From JBFWVD01 sp050246915 (lineage in GTDB: Bacteria; Actinomycetota; Acidimicrobiia; Acidimicrobiales; Ilumatobacteraceae): a stretch of 64,000 nucleotides of DNA. The notes below the pieces were generated by a model. The model was not told where the DNA came from. It worked only from the letters and a program-made list of their open reading frames with translations, and did not search any database. Positions 40,264-50,244 of this stretch are shown here, one piece after another. The stretch's first letter is position 1. Each line of letters begins with the position of its first letter. The stretch is taken from positions 62,001 through 126,000 of the forward strand of contig JBFWVD010000003.1 of NCBI GenBank assembly GCA_050246915.1, in the 5' to 3' direction. The position numbers and the translations under genes were made by a program.

Positions 40264-41441
40264 CCCGACGAGCGACGGACCCCGCAGCCGACGAGCACGG
40301 CAGCTTCCTCGACGATCTGATCGAGCATCGAACGATCGTGATCTGTTGCGGCTCGGGCGGAGTGGGCAAGACCACCACGGCCGCGACCATCGCTCTCGAG
40401 GGGGCGCGTCGTGGCAAACGAGCGGTCGTGGTCACCATCGATCCGGCCAAGCGACTGGCCGACGCATTGGGGTTGGGGTCGTTGTCCAACGAACCGCGCC
40501 AGGTCGACGGGGTCGGCCCGGGCGAGCTGTGGGCCGTGATGCTCGACACGAAGGCCACCTTCGACGAAGTGGTGAACCGTTACGCGGACTCGCCGAGCCA
40601 GCGCGATCGGATTTTGTCGAACCGCTTCTACCGCAACATCTCCGGCACCTTGTCGGGGACGCAGGAGTACATGGCGGCCGAGAAGCTCTACGACTTGCAC
40701 CACGGCGACCTGCACCACGAAGGACCCAGCAGACGGTTCGATCTGGTCGTGGTGGACACTCCCCCGAGTCGCAACGCCCTCGACTTCATCGACGCCCCGC
40801 GCAAGCTCACCAACTTCCTCGACCACAAGCTCTATCGCCTGCTGACCGCTCCGAGCCGCGGATTGCTACGCCCGGTGAACGTCGCCGCGCAGGCGTTCGT
40901 GAAGACGGCGGCGAAGGTGGTCGGCGCCAGCGTCATCGACGATGCGATCACGTTCTTCCAAGCGTTCGACGGCATGGAAGCAGGTTTCCGGGAACGGGCC
41001 GACAAGGTGTTGCGCTTGTTGACCGATCCCGGCACAGCGTTCGTGCTGGTGGCCTCGCCGCGGCCCGACGCCGTCGCCGAGGCCCGCTACTTCACCGGGC
41101 GGCTCGCCCAAAGCGACATCGCGGTGGAGGCACTCGTGGTGAACCGTGTCCACCCGAGGTTCGCAACACGCTCAGCCGGCGAGGTCTCGGCACTCGCTCG
41201 CCAACTCGACGGCGACCCGGAATTGGCGTCGATGCTGGACGACTTGGCGGGCCATCTCACGGTGGCAGACCGCGAGGAGCAAGGGTTGGCCGACCTACGA
41301 GCAGCGATCGGCACCGCCCCGGTGGTGAAGGTTCCGTTGTTGCACACCGACGTCCATGATCTGTCCGGCCTCGACGGGTTGCGGGCCCATCTGTTCTCCG
41401 GCCACGGCACGGACGCGGTCCGGACAAGGCGCCGCGGGTAA
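40260..41441 (+). CDS. ArsA/GET3-family ATPase, second of a pair
   Basis: 393 residues from the ATG at 40260; a longer in-frame extension upstream is a shadow. Walker A reads CCGSGGVGKTTTA: the signature Lys of the deviant Walker A, present in its neighbour, is replaced by Ser. VVVDTPPSRNALDF is the Asp-containing switch II. The pair is expected to form a heterodimer in which only one subunit carries the signature Lys. Compare BagB (Rv3680). It overlaps the preceding gene by 4 bases. Confidence 0.9.
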   Translation: MTRRATDPAADEHGSFLDDLIEHRTIVICCGSGGVGKTTTAATIALEGARRGKRAVVVTIDPAKRLADALGLGSLSNEPRQVDGVGPGELWAVMLDTKATFDEVVNRYADSPSQRDRILSNRFYRNISGTLSGTQEYMAAEKLYDLHHGDLHHEGPSRRFDLVVVDTPPSRNALDFIDAPRKLTNFLDHKLYRLLTAPSRGLLRPVNVAAQAFVKTAAKVVGASVIDDAITFFQAFDGMEAGFRERADKVLRLLTDPGTAFVLVASPRPDAVAEARYFTGRLAQSDIAVEALVVNRVHPRFATRSAGEVSALARQLDGDPELASMLDDLAGHLTVADREEQGLADLRAAIGTAPVVKVPLLHTDVHDLSGLDGLRAHLFSGHGTDAVRTRRRG

Positions 41442-41444
41442 CGT
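41439..41444 (+). promoter_or_regulatory. -10 box (TAACGT) overlapping the ArsA stop
   Basis: TAACGT begins with the TAA stop codon of the second ArsA gene and is 8 bases before the ATG at 41453. Confidence 0.4.
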
Positions 41445-41452
41445 CGCCGGTC

Positions 41453-41947
41453 ATGGCCACGATCCTTCTCGCCACCGATGCCGACTGGCTGCGCACCGAG
41501 GTCGCCGCTGCCCTCGAGGGAACCCATGAGATCGTGGGTGTCCGCACGGGGCGGGAGGTGATCGGCGCGATCAAGGCGGCCGATCCCGATCTGGTGCTGC
41601 TCGATCTGCAGATCGGGTCAATGGGTGGCATGGCCGCGTGCATGGCCATCCGGCTCGAGGAGAGCGGCGGACGACTGGCCCGCGTCCCCGTGGTCATGCT
41701 GCTCGACCGGGCCGCCGACGTGTTCCTGGCCCAGCGCTGCGACGCCGACGGATGGCTGGTCAAGCCGCTCGACGCCCGCCGACTGCGGCGTGCCGTGGCC
41801 GCCGTGCTGGCCGGTGGCATCTACACCGAAGGCATCGATGTCGCCGGCTCCGATGAGCTTCCTCCCCTCGCCGACGACTCGCCCGATGCGACCCCGGCAG
41901 GCGACGACGATTCGCCGGCTGGAGCAGAGGTGGGGGCCGCGAGCTAA
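41453..41947 (+). CDS. Receiver-domain protein with acidic tail
   Basis: 164 residues. A receiver fold covers residues 1-118 with D9/D11, the phosphoacceptor D51 (LVLLDLQIGSMGG) and K in WLVKPLDARR; the usual Thr/Ser is replaced by Leu (VVMLLDRAAD), so signalling may be altered. A 40-residue acidic disordered tail follows. There is no DNA-binding domain. It comes right after the ArsA pair but has its own -10 box. Confidence 0.85.
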   Translation: MATILLATDADWLRTEVAAALEGTHEIVGVRTGREVIGAIKAADPDLVLLDLQIGSMGGMAACMAIRLEESGGRLARVPVVMLLDRAADVFLAQRCDADGWLVKPLDARRLRRAVAAVLAGGIYTEGIDVAGSDELPPLADDSPDATPAGDDDSPAGAEVGAAS

Positions 41948-41963
41948 CCTGCTCGGGCGCTGA

Positions 41964-42041
41964 CGGGATGTAGCGCAGCTTGGTTAGCGCGCCACGTTCG
42001 GGACGTGGAGGCCGAGGGTTCAAATCCCTCCATCCCGACCA
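41964..42041 (+). tRNA. tRNA-Pro (anticodon CGG)
   Basis: Acceptor stem CGGGATG pairs with CATCCCG; anticodon stem CCACG/CGTGG encloses loop TTCGGGA, giving anticodon CGG; the T-arm GAGGGTTCAAATCCCTC is typical. The CCA end is encoded (42039-42041). Confidence 0.96.
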
Positions 42042-42123
42042 AGCGGTCTCCCACGAGGCCAGCAACGGGTCGAGCCCATCGGGTTCGGCCCGTTTCCCGT
42101 TTTCCGACCCGACGGTGCGTCGA

Positions 42124-43035
42124 TCAGCGGTCGATGTGGGTGCGGAGCGCCGTTGCGACGAGCGGGAACGCCCGCTGATACAGATCGCCACGGGGATCGC
42201 CAGGCCGCCACACCATCGAGATCGTGCGACCCACCTCTGGTTGGGTGAGCGCAACCGTGGAGAGCCCCGAGCCCTCCCGGGCTTCCACCCCGACGGCGCA
42301 CGCCGGGAGCAACGTCACGGCGTCTGCCATCGCGACCATCTGGGCCAACACCGCAAGGCTCGTGCGGTGGACATCGCGGTGGTTGTCAGCGCCGACGAGG
42401 CTGCACACCGCCAGCGCATGCTCACGCAAGCAGTGACCCTCCTCCAGTAGCCAGATCTCGAGCTCTGCCAGCTGATCGGCGCTGATCGCCGTTTCCTGCG
42501 CCAGCGGGTTGCTCTGGGCCATCGCCACCATGAACGGCTCGAACGCCAGGTCGACCGCGGCCAACCCTCCGACGTCGACCGGCGTGGCCAACAGTCCGAG
42601 GTCCACGCTCCCCTCCGTCGCGGCACGGACCAGGTCGGCGGTGCGCAACTCGGCGAGTTCCAGATGTACATCGGGCCACAGGCGTCGCAGCTCGTGGGCC
42701 ACCGTCGAGAGCAGATACGGGGCGAGCGTCGGGATGGCCGCGACGCGCAGCACACCGGCCACCGTGCCTCGATGGACGTCCGCGACGCGGATCACGTCAT
42801 CGAGATCGCGCAGGATCGCTCGCGCACGTGCCAGCACCTCGCTCCCCACGGCCGTAGGAGTCGTGGAGTTGCGTGTGCGCTCGAACAGCGCGACACCGAG
42901 GCGGCGCTCCAGCTCAGCGATCTGGGCGGAGAGGCCGGGCTGGGAGACGTGGCATTCGAGTGCCGCTCGGCTGAAGCTCCGGGCGTCGTCGAGGGCGACG
43001 GCGTACTCGAGTTGTCGAAGTGTCGGGCGTTCCAC
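42124..43035 (-). CDS. oxyR: OxyR-type LysR-family peroxide regulator
   Basis: 303 residues. The LysR helix-turn-helix (FSRAALECHVSQPGLSAQIA) is at residues 20-45. In the effector domain EGHCLREHALAVC places two Cys nine residues apart, matching the peroxide-sensing C199/C208 pair of OxyR. It is divergent from katG, the classical OxyR target. A TAAGCT box 6 bases before the GTG start suggests a leaderless transcript. Confidence 0.93.
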   Translation of the reverse strand: MERPTLRQLEYAVALDDARSFSRAALECHVSQPGLSAQIAELERRLGVALFERTRNSTTPTAVGSEVLARARAILRDLDDVIRVADVHRGTVAGVLRVAAIPTLAPYLLSTVAHELRRLWPDVHLELAELRTADLVRAATEGSVDLGLLATPVDVGGLAAVDLAFEPFMVAMAQSNPLAQETAISADQLAELEIWLLEEGHCLREHALAVCSLVGADNHRDVHRTSLAVLAQMVAMADAVTLLPACAVGVEAREGSGLSTVALTQPEVGRTISMVWRPGDPRGDLYQRAFPLVATALRTHIDR

Positions 43036-43041
43036 AACCTG

Positions 43042-43047
43042 AGCTTA
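43042..43047 (-). promoter_or_regulatory. -10 box (TAAGCT) of oxyR
   Basis: On the minus strand TAAGCT is 6 bases before the oxyR GTG. The 105-bp gap to katG should hold the OxyR operator; the AT-rich segment around 43046-43088 is the likely place, but I cannot define the site. Confidence 0.45.
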
Positions 43048-43140
43048 TCGACTGGAGAAGATCTATCTCTTGGACATATCGATCGCTGAGGCGCATCGTG
43101 GCTCGTGTCCCCCGATCCCCTCGATCACAGGAGCAAACCG

Positions 43141-45324
<2,184 letters not shown>

Positions 45325-45354
45325 GCGGCTCGAAGACGGTCTACTGCAAACCGG

Positions 45355-46152
45355 TCAGGTCGGCGGTCCGGCGGCGATGACGCCCCGGATCGCCGACACT
45401 GTCGAATCGACCGACACCATCCACCACGTCCCCCCGACCGCCCGGAACGGCTCGGGGTCCTCGCCCGGTTCACCCATGAGGGCGACGTCGAATCCATCGA
45501 GGGTGCCGCGCAGTTCGCGGATGACTGCCAGTTGCCGAGCGACACCATCGGGATCGGTCTCGATCGGTACCAGTCCGTCGAACCTCGCCGCCCGCCGAGC
45601 GGGCGTCAACTTCCCTTGACGCGCCGCCAACCAGATGGGGACACGGGGACGTTGCACCGGAGTCGGGAGGTACGCGACGTGATCGGCGGTGAAGTACCGC
45701 CCATAGTGCACCACCTCATCACCGGACCACAGCGCGCACAGCAGATCGAGGCCCTCGTCGAGCACGGCGGCCCGCTCACGTTCGTCGGTGATCTCGTCGA
45801 AGGCCGACAGCTCACGGCCGGTGTCGACGCCGAGACCCGATCCCAGCACCAATCGCCCGCCGCTCAGGTGATCGAGCGTGATGCATTCACGGGCCAACTT
45901 CTGCGGGCGCCGACGCACGATGGGGGTGATCATCGGGCCGATCCGAAGGGTTGACGTTCTCATCGCAATGGCGGCGAGCGCTATCCATGGATCGGCAATC
46001 GGGCGCACGCCTTCGCGTCGCAAGATGTGGTCCCACAGGAAGAACCCATCCCAGCCGGCGCGCTCGGCGTCGTGCGCCATGTCGGCCAGTAGCGCTGCGT
46101 CGGCCAGTTCGTCGAATGGCGGTACCGACAGCGCGAACCGCATCGCCGACAC
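45355..46152 (-). CDS. LLM-class oxidoreductase (probable F420-dependent)
   Basis: 265 residues with a GTG start; an ATG at 46143 is an alternative. The luciferase-like fold is visible in GWDGFFLWDHILRREG, RIGPMITPIVRRRPQKLA and GRLVLGSGLGVDTGRELS. It is shorter than the typical 330-350, as in compact actinobacterial members. It is separated by 6 bases from the upstream nitroreductase and likely cotranscribed. A one-mismatch dispersed palindrome with extended arms lies at 45605-45620. Confidence 0.86.
   Translation of the reverse strand: MSAMRFALSVPPFDELADAALLADMAHDAERAGWDGFFLWDHILRREGVRPIADPWIALAAIAMRTSTLRIGPMITPIVRRRPQKLARECITLDHLSGGRLVLGSGLGVDTGRELSAFDEITDERERAAVLDEGLDLLCALWSGDEVVHYGRYFTADHVAYLPTPVQRPRVPIWLAARQGKLTPARRAARFDGLVPIETDPDGVARQLAVIRELRGTLDGFDVALMGEPGEDPEPFRAVGGTWWMVSVDSTVSAIRGVIAAGPPT
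45605..45620. repeat. Dispersed palindrome, one mismatch
   Basis: GTCAACTTCCCTTGAC inside the LLM gene, with flanking bases extending the arms to GCGTCAA and TTGACGC. Confidence 0.65.
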
Positions 46153-46158
46153 GTCCGC

Positions 46159-46890
46159 TCAGCTCTTCTTGGGCGGCCCGGCCGAGGTGAACGCCGTCCC
46201 TGGCGGATCGATGGCCCACGGCGCGCTGTGGCCCCATTCGTCTTCGTAGATCAGCTCGCTGATCGGCCGACGACGCACCGGACCATGACCGCCGACCGGC
46301 TTGCCCATGGTGATGGTGGCAGCCATGAACACCTCATCGGGGATGGCGAGCAGTTCGCGCAGCTCGGCCTCGCAGCCGTAATGCCAACCGGTGACCACAC
46401 CGCCGTAACCGAGTGAGCGCGCGGCCAACAGCATGTTCTGCATCGCTGGGTACACCGACGCCCCCTCGAACGAGTTGGCTTCCCGGTAACGGATCAAGCA
46501 CGGCAACACCAGTACCGGGACCTTGTCGATGTTGTCGACGTACTCCTGCATCGTGCGGGCCATGCGGGCCTTGGGCGAGTTGTCCACCGCGCCCGAGCCC
46601 GTGTCGTAGGAGTCGGTCTCCCGCTTGGTGCCCCATCCGGCGCGTGCTGCCCGGGCGATGAGCTCCTTGGCCTGCTTCGCCTTGGGCCCATCGGTGAGGA
46701 CCAACATCCGGAACGTCTGTCGGTTCGAGCCGCTCGGGGCACGCGTCGCTGCGAACATGATGGCTCGTAGCACCTCGTCGGGGATCGGCTCGTCTCGATA
46801 GCGCCGAATGGCACGCGTCGTGCTGATGCCCTCGATCAGCCCCACGCTGTCGGTGGGGAGTGGGGTCGTGGACAAGTCGATTCCGCTCAC
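46159..46890 (-). CDS. Nitroreductase-family FMN oxidoreductase
   Basis: 243 residues from the GTG at 46890, which has a GGGGGA Shine-Dalgarno; the upstream open frame is a shadow of the enoyl-CoA hydratase gene. FMN-binding features are TTRAIRRYRDEPIPDEV, ATRAPSGSNRQTFR and the C-terminal TITMGKPVGGHGPVRRRPISE. It is a second nitroreductase in the window, distinct from that at 15 kb, and it is paired with an LLM oxidoreductase. Confidence 0.88.
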   Translation of the reverse strand: MSGIDLSTTPLPTDSVGLIEGISTTRAIRRYRDEPIPDEVLRAIMFAATRAPSGSNRQTFRMLVLTDGPKAKQAKELIARAARAGWGTKRETDSYDTGSGAVDNSPKARMARTMQEYVDNIDKVPVLVLPCLIRYREANSFEGASVYPAMQNMLLAARSLGYGGVVTGWHYGCEAELRELLAIPDEVFMAATITMGKPVGGHGPVRRRPISELIYEDEWGHSAPWAIDPPGTAFTSAGPPKKS

Positions 46891-46956
46891 AGGTGTCCCC
46901 CGGGTGCTGTTCGTCGTGCGCATCTGGCGCGACGGGCGAACTGCCAGTATGACCCG

Positions 46957-47724
46957 ATGGCAATCACGGTGGAGCACATCGACGGCGTTCGCATCGTCAC
47001 CATCAACCGTCCCGAGCGACGCAACGCGCTCGACCCCGACACGATGGCGGAGATCGGCGACACGTTCACCGAGGCCGAGACCAACGATGACGTTCGCGTC
47101 ATGGTGCTCACCGGCGCCGGCGATCAGGCCTTCTGCGCCGGCGCCGATCTCAAAGCGTTCGCAGCGGCCGCTCCGGCGGTGCCCGGTGCGCCGACGCGAC
47201 TCGGCACCGAGGTGTTCGTGGAGCGCACATATCCCAAGCCGATCATCGCCGCTGTCAACGGCACGGCCGTCGGTGGCGGATTGGGCATCGCCCTGGGTTG
47301 CGACATCATCGTTGCCGCCGACCACGCTCGTTTCGGCACCCCCGAAGTGCAACGCGGGTTGGTGGGTGCCGGCGTCGGGAGCCGCATGGCCAAGCGGCTC
47401 CCGCTCGCCATCGCCATGGAGCTGATCCTCACCGGCGAGCCGATCTCGGCGACTCGAGCCTTCGAACTCGGGCTCATCAACCGTGTCGTGCCGTTGGCGG
47501 ACCTGATGCCCGCCACCATGGCCATGGCGGCCCGCATCGCTGCCAACGGGCCGATGGCCGTGCGGGTGTCCAAGCAGATCATCCACGATGTCTCCGGGGC
47601 GATCAGCGGGATCGACATGCCGGCGCTGCGGGCACAGGCGGCCCCGGTGATGTCCAGCGCCGACGCCAAAGAAGGGGCGCGGGCCTTTGCCGAGAAGCGC
47701 CCTCCCAACTTCACGGGACGATGA
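46957..47724 (+). CDS. Enoyl-CoA hydratase/isomerase
   Basis: 255 residues of the crotonase superfamily. Oxyanion-hole segments are GAGDQAFCAGADLKAF and NGTAVGGGLGIALGCD; the catalytic Glu region is GTPEVQRGLVGAGVGSRM. It hydrates enoyl-CoA in beta-oxidation or a related catabolic route. The ATG has no Shine-Dalgarno and a CAGTAT box lies 6 bases upstream. It is followed by the MazG-like gene after 3 bases. Confidence 0.92.
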   Translation: MAITVEHIDGVRIVTINRPERRNALDPDTMAEIGDTFTEAETNDDVRVMVLTGAGDQAFCAGADLKAFAAAAPAVPGAPTRLGTEVFVERTYPKPIIAAVNGTAVGGGLGIALGCDIIVAADHARFGTPEVQRGLVGAGVGSRMAKRLPLAIAMELILTGEPISATRAFELGLINRVVPLADLMPATMAMAARIAANGPMAVRVSKQIIHDVSGAISGIDMPALRAQAAPVMSSADAKEGARAFAEKRPPNFTGR

Positions 47725-47727
47725 TCG

Positions 47728-48006
47728 ATGACGCTGGCCGAGTTGCAGGACTTGATGGAGCGCACGTACGGAGCGCAGGACCGCGCCCGCGGCATCCCCG
47801 CCACCATCGCCTGGCTCACCGAGGAGCTCGGTGAACTGGCACAGGCGTCGCGAAAGGGCAGCCGCGACCAACAGCTGCACGAACTCGGCGACGTGTTGGC
47901 GTGGCTGGCGTCGTTGGCCAATCAACTCGGGTTGACACTGGAGGATGCTGCGGCGCGCTACGCCGGCGGGTGTCCGAAGTGCTCAGCCAGCCCGTGCGCC
48001 TGCTGA
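47728..48006 (+). CDS. MazG-like nucleotide pyrophosphohydrolase with Cys-rich tail
   Basis: 92 residues. EELGELAQA and HELGDVLAW provide the EExxE and ExxD metal-binding motif of the MazG/all-alpha NTP-pyrophosphatase fold. The C-terminus CPKCSASPCAC adds a CxxC and a CxC not part of the minimal fold, possibly a zinc knuckle. It probably cleans up noncanonical or alarmone nucleotides. It is likely cotranscribed with the enoyl-CoA hydratase. A one-mismatch dispersed palindrome lies at 47921-47936. Confidence 0.88.
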   Translation: MTLAELQDLMERTYGAQDRARGIPATIAWLTEELGELAQASRKGSRDQQLHELGDVLAWLASLANQLGLTLEDAAARYAGGCPKCSASPCAC

Positions 48007-48013
48007 GGGCGAC

Positions 48014-49120
48014 TCATCGCTGATGGGCGAGGCGACCGGCGACGAACGTCATCACCACATCGAGATCCTCGTCGAGCACGACGATGTCGGCGTCGGCTCC
48101 GGGCACGATGCGGCCCTTGTGTCCCATGGAGATCACCGCTGCCGGGTTGGAGCTCGCGGCACGCACCGCGTCGTGGGCCGAGCACCCGGTGAAGGCAACG
48201 AGGTTTCGCACTGCCTGGTCGAGCAGGACGGTTGCGCCGGCCAGTGTCCCGTCCCCCAGTCGCATCGCGTCAATCGAAATTGACGCAGCGGCAGCCACGG
48301 CATCGGACGTGAGCAGCAGCGCCCGGGGACCTTTGGCGGCCCACGCCATCGCCACCGACACCGGGTGCACGTGGACGCCGTCGGCGATGACCGCGCAGAC
48401 GATCCGATCATCGGCCAGCGCCACGCCGGCGATCCCGGGCTCGCGATGGGTGAACGGCGCCATGGCGTTGAACAGATGGGTGACGTAGCCGACGCCGATG
48501 GTCACCGCTCGTAGCATCTCGGGGGTGTTCGCCGCGCTGTGGCCGCCGGCAACAGTGACACCGCGGCGCATCAACTCGGTGATCACCGGCTCTGCACCCT
48601 CGAGCTCCGGGGCCATCGTCACCAAGGTGACCCCCTCGTCGAAGGTCCAACCCTCGATGACGTCACTCGACGGCGCACGCAGATGATCTGCCCGATGTGC
48701 CCCCCGCCGTGCGGGGTTCAGCATCGGACCTTCCAGATGAAGACCGAGGATGTCGGCGGCGACGTCACCGACTGGGCGACCGCGCAGGGCCGACAGCGCC
48801 GCGCGCACGACCTCGTCCGGCGACGAGATGATGGTGGGCAGGAACGACGTCACGCCGTGGCGCGGCAACAGCTCGGCCAACTCCCACATGCGCTCGGGTT
48901 GCTCGACGAGATCGATGCCGTAGGCACCATTGATCTGTAGATCCACCAAGCCGGGCGCGACCAACAGGCCAGTAGCGTCAATTTGTGTTGCCGCTTCGAC
49001 AGCGGCGTCGCTCCCCGGCGGCTCGACGGCGACGATGACACCGTCGGCGACGAGCACGTCGGCGCGCACCAACCCACTGGCCCCCGGGACGAACCCGCCC
49101 CGGATCGCGAACGTTTTCAG
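48014..49120 (-). CDS. nagA: N-acetylglucosamine-6-phosphate deacetylase
   Basis: 368 residues if it starts at the CTG at 49120, 352 if at the GTG at 49072. The CTG is favoured: the first strand of the NagA fold (AIRGGFVPGASGLVRADVLV) lies between the two, an AGAAGGG Shine-Dalgarno sits just before CTG, and CTG overlaps the asd stop (CTGA). The deacetylase core has DLQINGAYGIDL (not the usual HxHG), LGLHLEGPMLN, GHSAANTPEM and THLFNAM, with LTSDAVA carrying the catalytic Asp. It removes the acetyl group of GlcNAc-6-phosphate in amino-sugar recycling. Confidence 0.87.
   Translation of the reverse strand: MKTFAIRGGFVPGASGLVRADVLVADGVIVAVEPPGSDAAVEAATQIDATGLLVAPGLVDLQINGAYGIDLVEQPERMWELAELLPRHGVTSFLPTIISSPDEVVRAALSALRGRPVGDVAADILGLHLEGPMLNPARRGAHRADHLRAPSSDVIEGWTFDEGVTLVTMAPELEGAEPVITELMRRGVTVAGGHSAANTPEMLRAVTIGVGYVTHLFNAMAPFTHREPGIAGVALADDRIVCAVIADGVHVHPVSVAMAWAAKGPRALLLTSDAVAAAASISIDAMRLGDGTLAGATVLLDQAVRNLVAFTGCSAHDAVRAASSNPAAVISMGHKGRIVPGADADIVVLDEDLDVVMTFVAGRLAHQR
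48269..48284. repeat. Dispersed palindrome GTCAAT-N4-ATTGAC
   Basis: Inside nagA. The palindrome extends to GCGTCAATCGAAATTGACGC (48267-48286), 8-bp perfect arms, the best example in the window. Confidence 0.8.
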
Positions 49121-50154
49121 GAACCCTTCTGGCCTCGCCGCGCCAGCAGGGCCTCGGCGATCTGGATGGCGTTGAGCGCGGCACCCTTGCGCAGGTTGTC
49201 GTTGGACAGGAACAGCGACAACCCGTGCTCGGCCGTCTCATCGGCTCGGATGCGCCCCACGTAGGTGGGGTCCTCACCGGCAGCCATCTGCGGGGTGGGC
49301 ACATCGGCGAGCACCACGCCCGGCGCGTCCGAGAGCAGCTCTCGCGCTCGCTCCGGCGTGATCGGCCGGCTGAAGCGCAGGTTCAACGACAACGAATGCC
49401 CAGTGAACACCGGGACCCGCACGCAGGTACCGCTCACGGCCAGATCGGGGAGCTCGAGGATCTTGCGGCTCTCGTTACGGAGCTTCTGCTCTTCGTCGGT
49501 CTCGTACGAGCCGTCATCGACGAGCTTCCCGGCCAGGGGGATGACGTTGAACGCAATGGGCGCCACGAACTTCACCGGGGCGGGGAAGTCGACGGCGTCG
49601 CCGGAGAAGGCGAGACCTGCCGCGCCATCGACGACCTTGCGCACCTGCTCGTCGAGCTCGGCGGTGCCGGCCACGCCGGCGCCCGAGACGGCCTGATAGG
49701 TGGACGCCACCATCGCCACGAGCCCCGCGTCACGATCGAGCGGCTTGAGCACCGGCATGGCCGCCATGGTCGTGCAGTTGGGGTTGGCGACGATGCCCTT
49801 GGGGATCGAGTCGAGCGCGTGGGCGTTCACCTCCGGCACCACCAGTGGCACCTCGGCATCCATGCGGAACGCCGACGAGTTGTCGATGACGATCACGCCG
49901 CACGCCGCGAACTTGGGGGCCAACTCGCGGCTGCTCGTGGCTCCGGCCGAGAACAACGCGATGTCGAGACCGGTGGGATCGGCGGTGGCCGCATCCTCCA
50001 CCACGATCTCGGTGCCCTTCCACGGCAGCGTCCGCCCGGCCGAACGAGCCGAAGCGAAGAACCGGATCTCCTCGACGGGGAAATCCCGTTCCTCGAGGAT
50101 CTGTCGCATCACGGCACCGACCTGACCGGTGGCACCAACCACTCCTACGCGCAT
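49117..50154 (-). CDS. asd: Aspartate-semialdehyde dehydrogenase
   Basis: 345 residues from the ATG at 50154; a TTG three codons earlier is unlikely. NADP-binding GVVGATGQVGAVM opens the protein, the catalytic Cys is in NPNCTTMAAMP and the substrate His in PVFTGHSLSLN. It forms aspartate semialdehyde for lysine, threonine and methionine synthesis and is next to lysC, which supplies its substrate. A TAGCCT box 8 bases before the start suggests its own leaderless promoter, separate from lysC. Confidence 0.95.
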   Translation of the reverse strand: MRVGVVGATGQVGAVMRQILEERDFPVEEIRFFASARSAGRTLPWKGTEIVVEDAATADPTGLDIALFSAGATSSRELAPKFAACGVIVIDNSSAFRMDAEVPLVVPEVNAHALDSIPKGIVANPNCTTMAAMPVLKPLDRDAGLVAMVASTYQAVSGAGVAGTAELDEQVRKVVDGAAGLAFSGDAVDFPAPVKFVAPIAFNVIPLAGKLVDDGSYETDEEQKLRNESRKILELPDLAVSGTCVRVPVFTGHSLSLNLRFSRPITPERARELLSDAPGVVLADVPTPQMAAGEDPTYVGRIRADETAEHGLSLFLSNDNLRKGAALNAIQIAEALLARRGQKGS

Positions 50155-50162
50155 GGCCGTCA

Positions 50163-50168
50163 AGGCTA
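50163..50168 (-). promoter_or_regulatory. -10 box (TAGCCT) of asd
   Basis: TAGCCT on the minus strand is 8 bases before the asd ATG. Confidence 0.4.
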
Positions 50169-50244
50169 ACGGGCCGACATCGTCCGGGCCGGGTCGATTC
50201 CCGACGGTGTCCGATGGATCGCCGCCGTCACCAGCGACCTGCCC

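Noticed and set aside
43046..43088. Specific OxyR binding site upstream of katG
   Set aside because: Partial ATC...GAT and TATCGAT elements are present, but none fits a known OxyR consensus well enough to define coordinates.
46159..47925. 588-codon frame extending the nitroreductase upstream
   Set aside because: The extra part is antisense to the enoyl-CoA hydratase gene. A Shine-Dalgarno marks the nitroreductase start at 46890.
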